Source: Naganishia liquefaciens
Lineage: Eukaryota > Basidiomycota > Tremellomycetes > Filobasidiales > Filobasidiaceae
Assembly (NCBI GenBank): GCA_013423385.1
Contig: BLZA01000032.1
Span: 701,595-765,594, forward strand
Reading direction: 5' to 3'
DNA length: 64,000 bases
The translations under genes were made by a program, and so were the position numbers. The notes beneath the pieces were generated by a model. It was given only the letters and a program-made list of their open reading frames with translations, did not search any database and had not been told where the DNA came from. This document shows, one piece after another, positions 56,201 to 64,000 of the stretch. Within the stretch, counting starts at the first letter, position 1, and every line of letters begins with the position of its first letter.

Positions 56201-57174
56201 ATCGGCGCGTTTCTTGTGAATTCTTTTATCTTCCCATATCATGCCCGTGTCCGGTACTTCCATTGTCTCGCCACAACCTTGGACAAGCTTGCCGAACTAT
56301 GTAAGTCGACAGAAAGCGTATCAGATGCGAAGCTGAAGAAGAATTGCAGATCTTACCATGAGCCGGGATAATCTTCGTCCTTCCCTGGTTTACACTGGCA
56401 ATGTGGAGCAATATATGACTCTGGAGCAGAATATCGATGTAAGCATTAGCCGGTATGCGGCACTTCAGACCTGATACTCGGTAACAGGCTGGAATCGGAC
56501 AATGCCAATCTCTGGCCCAGATACAACATCTCGAGATCTCGCTATTGCCAAAACCCTACAAGCTGCATTTGCGCGTGAACGCATCGTTATCCAGCATACT
56601 GGAAGTTTTGGTTGAAATCCGAACACTGAGACTGAGTATACCTCGGCGTGAGACCGTATTGGATGTTTTGCCTCTGAGGCAAGATCTGGTGAGTCAAAGA
56701 CCGTCACCTTGAAGGCGGCAGCTGAATGTTGTCTGCAGGTGTCCTCAGTATACATCACACTCTTCGCCTTATCTCATGCATCCCGCTCACGCTCGCCGTT
56801 GCCTCAATTTCTCCCATCGCCTCGCGAGGCACTCACAAAGTGGGGCAAAGCAGTCGAAAAGCTTCTCGCAGACTCCCGTCCCGCATCAGTCGCGCCGTCG
56901 CCCACAGGCAGCGAGTTCAATATACACTCTCCTCGACGGCGACCGCGCACACCGACCGCTATGGATCTTGCCGCCCTCTATGCATTTGCGGAGCGTGAAG
57001 CCTTGTCTCGGTTGTGCGATGTTCTGGAAGAGGTAAATATCGAACGCATTCGTTATCGCAAGCCCGCTAACAGCATACCATTAGACCGTTGAACTTGCTC
57101 GGGAACTCTTTGGCGTTCAAGCTTTCCTCGCCCCACAAGTCGTTGCCGCTCCGCAAGAGGAGGATGACCTATAG
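53286..57174 (+). CDS. FUSC/DUF2421-type membrane transporter (Bre4-like)
   Basis: A large fungal relative of aromatic-acid exporters and plant ALMT channels. An N-terminal six-helix block (RAQAAQLFPPVLAAFLSC, LILTIQILYFYPSGTLV, LSVFA-like FVGALFSLGYANLFLW) is followed by a cytosolic domain of about 450 residues (for example GWSETRREFNLRALWKRLG). A second membrane block has YAFKMALGVMLLGLPAYLP, YVLDITTGATFRVGIWRLIG, YGLTAVATVASLPIAWIMLY and SYSEVIIIALWRAEQ, and then a helical C-terminal domain ends at TAG 57172-57174. About twelve exons. An in-frame stop at 53226 supports the ATG at 53286. Substrate unknown; in yeast the relative Bre4 affects brefeldin A sensitivity. It ends 110 bases from the convergent SLT11 stop. 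Confidence 0.85.
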
Positions 57175-57284
57175 TACCTTGTTCTTGACCGACAACACTG
57201 TATCCATAGCGCATAGACTACAAATGTATCGCATTATAGAACTTACAACATGGTATAATCTAGCATCTCGATTCTGCGTCTTGA

Positions 57285-58796
57285 TCATGCGGCTGTCGTC
57301 GCTTTTGCTTTGCCGGCCGCAGCGGCCGCAGCGCCCCTCGCTGGCCTTGCCTTGCCCCAAACAACCTTTCCGCGTTTGCCCAGAACCTCAATTCCACCCT
57401 GAGCCGTAAGTGCTTCGGCTACACGTTCGGCTACGGAACGCTGGTTAAAGACGACGAACGCACAATCTGGATTATCGCGTTAGCACGTGTGTTGGAGACG
57501 GGAGCGGGCAACTCACGGCTGGCGGCCACTATAGTCAACGACTTGACCTGCCCCTGCTGTACGAAAGGACAAGCGCTCATTAACGATGTCTTGACGTCCT
57601 GTTCCTGACACTCCGGCAGCCCAAGGAAGATCAACGTAGTCTATGCGCAAAGTCAGTATGATGTGGGATGGATTAAAGTGCAAAGGCTTACAATGGACTG
57701 ATCTTCCGGCGCCGTCAAGCCCTTGCTCTCCGCGTGCTCCCGCAAAATCTTCTTGGCAACCGGGTCGTTGTTGCCGTGGTACCGATCCACAATGTTCTGC
57801 TTCTCCAGCCCATTTGCCTGCGGCACCTCATGCCTGTCACACGAATCAGCTCGAGTCCAGAATAGCAGCGAGGAGGCCTACCTGAAGGGACACTCGTTGC
57901 CACGCTTGCATTCCCCCTTGACGAAAAAGCTGCAAATATGTGGTCGATTACGCTTGTAGTACGGGTCCTTGCGCGCGAGGTCTTTGAGCATCTCTTTGGC
58001 GGCGGAAGACGCCATTCGTGCGTCGGGAGTATCTTGCAGTAAACCGGAAGACGTATTTGACATCTGTCATTGAGCGACCGTAAGCAATTTCAAGGCGAAT
58101 TCCTAGCATTTGAGGCTTACAGCTTGTTCCATCACCTGCGTGTAGTACTGCTTATTGATGTCCGACGTAGGCGCCTCGTTCAGCCTACCCAAAGCTGCGT
58201 CTCGCACTTGTGTTGGCAAGCCGTATTCCCTGAGCGCTGCAGTATCAACGACGGCCACCACTCAAGATACACTCAGGACCCACAGATCCAGAAGACACGT
58301 CTGGCACACGTTCTTGATTTTGGCGCATGTAGTGCAAATCTCGGTCTTCTTGAATCTAGCACCCGCTCCGGGATTCCAACGGAAGACAGTGAAGGGACGA
58401 GTGCAGATCTGGTTAAATGCAGTAACAGAGGGCATGGGGTAAGCTACGATCAGTTCGAAGCCGTGATCATTGCCTGATTTATGCGCACCTTGCATTCCTT
58501 GCCGTATTCTTGCTTGCTCTGCGCGGGAGAGCATCAGCACGTCAAGCATCCAGTCTGCAGCGAGGAGAGCCTACCATTCGGACATAAGGGTTCTCCCCCA
58601 GACATGATTCGCACCTGTATCGAAGGATCGTCAGCGACCTGTCAAGCACGCTGCCAGACTCATCAGGACTTGCAGAATCGGGAAGTCGGACGATTCCGAT
58701 CCTACTTTCTGTGGCAAGACGGCGCATTAGCGCTGGATCGTATGAGTATGAGGACCAGACAAGCAGACGTACGTTGAGATCTGCTTTAGGCGGCAT
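57285..58796 (-). CDS. SLT11: Pre-mRNA-splicing factor SLT11/ECM2 (RBM22 family)
   Basis: Spliceosomal protein that contacts U6 and the 5' splice site in the active complex. The N-terminal zinc ribbon region reads [20 protein letters not shown], then [15 protein letters not shown]-like [20 protein letters not shown] and [24 protein letters not shown] zinc finger follows: [20 protein letters not shown] and RH. The RRM is at the C-terminus ([20 protein letters not shown]), ending with an Ala/Lys tail and TGA at 57285-57287. The first coding exon (58773-58796) encodes MPPKADLN; the second is 58674-58708. The next intron (58615-58673, 59 nt) begins with GC and is the only way to join ILCESCLGE. 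Gene has roughly eight to nine exons. Confidence 0.9.
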
Positions 58797-59122
58797 ATCC
58801 GATGGTGTCGTTTGGAGATCGATAATCCAACCGCAGCTACCGTCGTCGACGACTGTCAAGGCCGCATCAACTTGGAAAGCAGCACAGACAGCCAGCCAGA
58901 GCGATCGAGCTGACTAATATCCGCGCCACTTCAGATCAAGAGTATGCGCGCGACTGATCATTCACACAGGTGCGCGTCATCGAGTTTCGTACGGCCGCCG
59001 AAACCCGCTTTTGTAACCATCTATATTGCTGATTGAAGTTGTCTATCATACGTGCCATAGGACAGCTACTGCTACAAGACTCGGCATGAAGGTAGATATG
59101 TATATGAAATAATTTTGCGAAA
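58797..59122. other. Intergenic
   Basis: SLT11 upstream region. No gene seen. Confidence 0.5.
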
Positions 59123-59505
59123 TCACCACTTGGTGTGAAAACCTTTTGAAGCTACAACTTCCAATCTTCTTTCCTCAATTCCATCAATCCACCCATCAAT
59201 TACATCTCGAGGTATAGCATCCCAATGCTCCTGGATTGACTTCCAGAGCTCATTTTCACTGGAGGGCTTGCCGGGCAATCGCCTGATGTGTTCTTTGACG
59301 TAAGCCAGCAATTCTCGATGGCATTCAAGTCGGGTGAAGACCCTGGGTGCTTGAGATTGATAATGCCTAAGTCTCGTCTGACCCCTGCGAAGCCCGCAAT
59401 ACGGTGGGGACCAGCCTCATCTTCGAGCACAAGGGGCTCTAGACCCTGATGAAGAGCCCAGCCCACAGCGCTGACCAGCGGCCCCTTTATGATCTGATGA
59501 AGTTA
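59123..59505 (-). pseudogene. Tc1/mariner-type transposase fragment, frameshifted
   Basis: The minus strand reads VLEDEAGPHRIAGFAGVRRD and then KHPGSSPDLNAIENCW, the second and third DDE catalytic blocks of DDE_3-type transposases. The frame then slips by one base near 59305, and the C-terminal EHIRRLPGKPSSENELWKSI to ASKGFHTKW continues in another frame to the stop at 59123-59125. The N-terminal two thirds, including the first catalytic Asp and the DNA-binding domain, are absent; an in-frame stop lies just upstream. A dead, 5'-truncated copy. Terminal inverted repeats were not found. Confidence 0.75.
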
Positions 59506-60163
59506 GACTGGCGCTGTCGCGGACAAGTAGTTAGTGTTGCGAGAGCAAGACTATACCGTCGTTGTATTGGGATCTAGCACTAGCGATGTACTCTTATTAC
59601 GTAAGACGCGATCCGAATACCTATTTGTGTAAGACAAAGGGTAGCTAATCCTGAGAAAGTCTTGCACTCAAGGAGGCTTCGGAGTTAAAGGTGAATTAAG
59701 GGGTCAATCATAAGGCATAAGAGCTATTACAAGAAGTGAAGAGGACTTCTATATATACCTAACCTAGCTATTCAGAATCGCTTGGAGAAGGGCGAGGTGC
59801 CGGCTTCGTCATTCCATAGTCCGGCGAAGCGTGTGCGTGTCGCCAGGCTCTTCGTCTATCCTAACTTCGGCGAAGCGTGTGGTGTCGTACTATCGGACAG
59901 TGAGGCAGCTTCGCCACTCCTAGCTTCTGCGAAGCGTACGCAGGCGAAGTCACAGGAGTCACTGCCAAGAGCTCGATTAGTCAGCCACGGCAATGGTGAC
60001 GATGTAATGTCATCGTGACGACTATGGCATACAATGGGCACTGGTGAGGCTGTATCACTACAACTTCCCACCCCCACAAGGAAAACAGCGCCCTCGCTGT
60101 TGAAGTGGCGGAGCATCGATGTCAGACGAGGTACATGGTAGGCGAGTCTGGAAATATCGTGCA
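59506..60163. other. Intergenic with short GGCGAAGCGT repeats
   Basis: No gene. Between about 59770 and 59950 the string GGCGAAGCGT (or TGCGAAGCGT) recurs three times at about 47-57 base intervals. It is possibly an internal repeat of a decayed element. Confidence 0.5.
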
Positions 60164-61432
60164 TCAAAAGAAAAAGGTATGCAACTTGGCTGCGGCCTTG
60201 AGCTCCATTAGCATGCGGTACATCCGTCTGGGCAAAAGATGGTAGAGGCATTCGCGCAAGGGTCCGGTGTGGCCGTACGAAGAGAAGTACTGCATAATCT
60301 TGAACTCGGAGATGGAACCTTGTCGTTTGATATCCCAATATCCCTTCAGGGCGTCAATCAAGCCGGGAAAACGCGGCAGCATCTGTTCCGCCGTCATGTA
60401 GTACTTCCGGCCGTCGTGCAAGAACCTGCAGAGCTGTAAGCGATATGTAGGCCCGAGAGTCGTCTATCCATACCAGTACTTTAGATTCTTTCCTCTCCAG
60501 TAGTGTCGCTTAATATCACACGCTTGGAGAGGCGTAGGGCCATCCACGTCAGACGAGGCGACGCTGCTCGTGTCGGAGTCCTCCGGGGCTTCGTTGAGGA
60601 GTCGGATATCGTTCAGGTCCGTGCTATCGACGGGTAAGGCCCCATGCGACGACACGAGCTGTTAAGAGACCGCTCGGATCAGTGACGGAGACGGAGGGGC
60701 TCCGGAGAAAACCATCATCCGTGTATATCATCCTGTCCTTGATCGGGCGCCGTCCCTCGGTGCTTGACGGTGTTGCTCAAGAGGACGGAGGGGTCGAAAG
60801 TCCCGAAAGATCCGGTGCCGGGGAGAACGACGGAGGGTTCGCCAAGAGTAGGGCAGGGGTTGAAGGCGGAGGTGGAGAAGAAGTCAAGACCCTGGAGATC
60901 TTGAAAGAGTCGATGTCATGGAAACCGGAGACCAACAGAGTGGAAGGACTAACCCCGGACGCCAGATGCTCGCCGTACCAGTCGAGGAACGTTTGAGACG
61001 CGAAGAAGTTAGTCCACACCGCGTCGTCTAAGTCGGCCGAGCTGGTAACGGAGAAAGAGTCTCCCATTGGAGGAGCGGCAGACGAAGCCGCGTCGGGTTC
61101 AGCGGCGGGTTCAGCGGCGGGCGAGGAGTGGGCGAGACCCGCGTAGACGTAGTTGGAGATGGCGGTCTCAGGTGTCTCTTCCGGCAGCTGAGGGGACGGG
61201 GGCGGTCAGACAACCCGAGGTATAGGACGAAGGACAATCATACCAGCTCGAAATCCAAGAACTGTAGCCAGTCGGCATCGTGCACGTATCCCGGATTACC
61301 AGGAGAGTAGGGTTCGTTGAAGAGGTTGAAGATGTCGGACAGGACGCCGTCGTCGGACTACGCCACTGACAACGGCGTGGGGGGAGGAGTCAATGGGGGG
61401 TTTCCGGGAGTCTTGTCGTCTGATTCGGCCAT
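60164..61432 (-). CDS. Hypothetical protein, structure uncertain, possibly decaying
   Basis: Several good coding segments on the minus strand look like exons of one gene. They are ATG 61430-61432 with PGNPPLTPPPTPLSVA, then GVLSDIFNLFNEPYSPGNPG and HDADWLQFLDFEL up to a GTATGA donor at 61243, then LPEETPETAISNYVYAGLAH onward from 61187. SSHGALPVDSTDLNDIRLLN follows after an acceptor near 60660, and GRKYYMTAEQMLPRFPGL to HTFFF plus stop at 60164. An in-frame TAG (61358-61360) separates the first two segments without a usable intron, and no GT donor closes the gap after 60790. Either an intron was missed or the gene is degenerating. Ser/Pro/Ala-rich middle; no family recognised. Confidence 0.4.
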
Positions 61433-61456
61433 TGTTCAGATTGTAGGGCTGTGGTC

Positions 61457-61489
61457 GAACGAGTGTGGAACGAGTGTGGAACGAGTGTG
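61457..61489. repeat. 11-bp tandem repeat, three copies
   Basis: Three perfect copies of GAACGAGTGTG, just upstream of the start of the uncertain minus-strand gene. Confidence 0.9.
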
Positions 61490-62025
61490 GGGCGGACTGT
61501 AAGCCAGATGTGTGCAAGAGAGCGGGTGGTAGAACTGACCACGGAGGCAATGGGTCTCACGGCTCCCGTCCCCATTATATCCTTCCCAAATGCGGCGGTC
61601 CGGACAGGTCCCTTCGGGGCGCGACTTGAGGGCAGCGGGAGGATAGCGGAAGGACAGCTCGAGAAGGGTTAGAGGACAAGGAGAAGAACAAGGATGATGG
61701 CGAAAACATACGCACGATGTTGTACGTGGAGCCATTGTTCTCCCTGATTGCATTTATCCGCACCGTTGTCCGGCCACGGACAATGGCAGCTGTGATTGCA
61801 GCGCCCGGCGCCAGAAAGCTGTCGGCTCTTGCAGTTGTTAGAAGCGCGTCGAATAACCATTATTGTGAATCCGTAGGGGAGACGCGAGAGTTCGGGGTTA
61901 GGGGTGTATCAGATACCAGCATTGAACTAACGTATACATTCAAAGACTAATCTACCAAGAGCAAAAGTTCCTCCTCGTCGAGAACCGAAACTCATCACTG
62001 GTGAGGTATCTCCTCCTTTATCCGT
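61490..62025. other. Spacer downstream of the retrotransposon frame
   Basis: No gene seen. It would be the 3' untranslated part of the retroelement plus flanking DNA; the element end could not be placed, as no poly-A or simple-repeat tail is evident. Confidence 0.45.
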
Positions 62026-63819
62026 CTACAGCACAAACGACCTTGCTCGAGCCTTCAGCAGAATCAGGGACAACTGCTGACAAAGCGTCGAGAAGGCCGC
62101 GGGAGGCATCGTATCCTGCCACAACCTCATTACCTCTACGGTACCCTTGTCCATCATCCCTCCGACCGTGAACACAAGCGGGGTGAAGGGAATTCCGTTG
62201 CGAGGTAGTCGACGAATTTTGTCCTCCGCCTTCGAGTCGAGGAATTTGGCGATCAGAGCATAACATCGTGCTACTGGATCCTCAGGGAGCAGATTGGGAG
62301 GGATTCTAGTGTTGACCGAATCACGTGTCGAAAGAGACACCACCGTGACGTCGTATTCGTGACGCGCCACACCTGACATCGGATTTCCGGTGATTCTGAT
62401 GTCGTTCCGTCTAGCTGTTCCGCCAATCAGGGGCTCCACGACCACGGCCACACCCTGAATTTTGCTGAGGGCGGAGGCGATCGCTCGCTTGACCTGTTCA
62501 TGTCGGGCCGTACTCCAATTGTGTCGGTGTACACAAACTTCCGCGTGGCCGACTTCGAGGGTTTGCAGACCGCATTGGTTGCAGACTGCGCCGGGTCCCG
62601 GAATCAGGGTCTTGACATGTAAGCCGGTCGAGACTTGGAAGTCGGTAAGTTGCAATTGAGCGTGAAAAGGAACAATGGACAGCCATTTCTTCCCCAAACC
62701 TATAGCCGACTCTAGTACTGTTTTGATTTGTTGGTCGGTCAGTTTGAGAAAGAGTTGCTTTCGTGTTTCTTCGAACGCCTTGTTGCAACGCTCTCTTTGT
62801 CGAACAATGATAGGTTGTCCGTCATCATTGAATTCTTGATACAGTTCGGGGCCTGGGCCAAGCAAGGGTTCGAGCAACTGATCCGCAACGTCTTGTGCCG
62901 CGCTGTAAGCCAAAGGAGCACAGGTCTCATATGATAAGAGACCAAGGCCGCCTAATCTGACTGGCAGGGAATAAAGAATGTCGGTCGTTTGTGACTGGAA
63001 TTCTGTGAGGTTGTCGGTATTGGCACCACGAATGAGGTTGGCGGTATCCCAGATTGATCGGTATGAACGTTTCCAGAGATCTTCTAGTCCATCGCCAAGA
63101 AGGCACCTTTGAAGGTGTCGGAGTTCTTGTTGTAAGCACTGGCGCAGCAACAGCAGGCTGTGCTGATGAGGCAATCCTGCCAACCTCGTCATCTTCTCCT
63201 CGAGCTTGACGATCTTGGCCTCGAGGAACTTTCGTCGTGCCTCGGCCGAGCCAATGCAGGATCCCAAAATTTCCATCCCAGAAGATTTGATGTCCGCCAG
63301 CGTTACGATTGATGTCTTTGCGTGGTTCAGTTGTAATGAAACATTATCGGTGTTGAAGAAGTTGAAGATCTCTTGAAGGGTATCCGAGGACTTGCTGAGG
63401 ACGTAGATATCGTCCAAATAGGCCAAGGCTACGGCGTCGTGTCCGAGGGCGGTGGTGAGCTCGTCCAGCATGGGCCGAATTCCGACTGAGAAAAGCAAAG
63501 GGCCCAGAGGGTCGCCTTGTCGAACTCCTTGGCTTGACTGAATGACTTCGGGGGCATCTTCCAAACCACCGAAGACGAGATCAGACGGCTCGTTGTAAGC
63601 CCATTTGGCGACCTTCCATAGTCCAGGGGCGTATTTGTTGATGGAGTTGGCCATTTCTCGCCGGCTGAGGGTGTTGAAGGCGTTGCGGAAGTCCAAGGAC
63701 GCAGCGTGGGTAAAATTCTCGTCCGAGATGGTACCGTCCATCGCCCGTTGTACTGCTCGAATCAGAGGTTCGACTCCGCTTCGAGTACCCATGTAAAGCT
63801 CCCTAGTACGGGGCGCCAA
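62026..63819 (-). mobile_element. Non-LTR retrotransposon reverse transcriptase with CCHC/endonuclease-like tail
   Basis: An open frame of about 597 codons on the minus strand. Reverse-transcriptase motifs: A as SLDFRNAFNTLSR (about residues 41-53), B as SSQGVRQGDPLGPLLF (95-110), C as LAYLDDIYVL (132-141). The C-terminus has a CCHC knuckle, CNQCGLQTLEVGHAEVC (about residue 415), followed by RRNDIRITG and RHEYDVTVVSL, resembling the restriction-like endonuclease of R2/CRE-type elements. The frame begins directly after a TAG, at a TTG; the part N-terminal to SGVEPLIRAVQRAM (fingers and any zinc fingers) is missing, so the copy is 5'-truncated or broken upstream. The downstream 1.8 kb is intact, suggesting recent insertion. 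Confidence 0.8.
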
Positions 63820-64000
63820 CTAGCGGCCTTGTATGACTAAGCAGTGACCGATTATGAGATCGGATGAGTCCGGCTACTCTCGGAATATCCGGAGAAACTG
63901 GCACGTTCAACGATCTTCTACTTCGGTGTCAGAACTGACACAATGACAAGTGCTAGAGTGGGGCTACTGAAGGGTTCACAATAGCGGGGCTGAAGACAAG
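63820..64000. other. Window edge upstream of the reverse transcriptase frame
   Basis: These 181 bases do not continue the reverse transcriptase in any frame I can see. They may be target DNA or a decayed 5' part of the element. Confidence 0.4.

Overview
The window is nuclear DNA of a fungus, most likely a basidiomycete (perhaps Agaricomycotina or a tremellomycete-like yeast). The evidence is dense, intron-rich genes with mostly 50-70 nt GT..AG introns, intron-bearing tRNAs, and a gene set that includes ROT1, MON2, EMC2, SLT11/ECM2, NMT1, CAB4, RKI1 and a PriA-like cysteine-rich secreted protein. The order is inferred from gene types only. Exon structures below were worked out by hand from splice signals, reading-frame phase and family motifs.

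Layout. 0-1.8 kb: RKI1 (ribose-5-phosphate isomerase). 1.8-5.6 kb: gene-poor tRNA cluster with one tRNA-Gln(CUG) and three near-identical tRNA-Arg(UCG), all on the minus strand and all with introns. 5.6-12.3 kb: a membrane-anchored putative glycosyltransferase, an unresolved coding patch, an 80-residue single-TM protein split over five exons, and a 451-residue conserved protein of unknown function. 12.6-19.6 kb: a DAL5-type MFS permease diverging from a GH31 alpha-glucosidase-family enzyme across a 1.6 kb intergenic region. 20.4-23.2 kb: PriA-like secreted protein convergent with CAB4 (coenzyme A synthesis). 23.8-30.8 kb: small hypothetical genes, a Roadblock/LC7-like (Ragulator-like) protein and a low-complexity Q/G/S/Y-rich protein. 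31.3-39.3 kb: MON2 and ROT1.

39.3-45 kb and 48.5-51.7 kb are two lineage-specific islands. The first holds three paralogues of an unknown ~285-residue protein, the middle one broken, and perhaps a fourth relic. The second holds a tandem duplication of a small coiled-coil-like protein; the duplicated unit reaches into the EMC2 promoter and leaves an orphan copy of it. Between the islands lies NMT1 (N-myristoyltransferase), which contains a 4-nt micro-exon.

51.7-58.8 kb is housekeeping again: EMC2, a large FUSC/DUF2421-type membrane transporter, and the splicing factor SLT11. 58.8-64 kb is mobile-element territory: a frameshifted Tc1/mariner-type transposase fragment, a decaying or mis-modelled hypothetical gene with an in-frame TAG, and a non-LTR retrotransposon open frame with a C-terminal CCHC/endonuclease-like region.

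The most unusual things are the NMT1 micro-exon, three GC-AG introns in three genes, start codons separated from the rest of the gene by an intron, and the two young gene-family islands. No CRISPR array, prokaryotic operon or rRNA gene is present.
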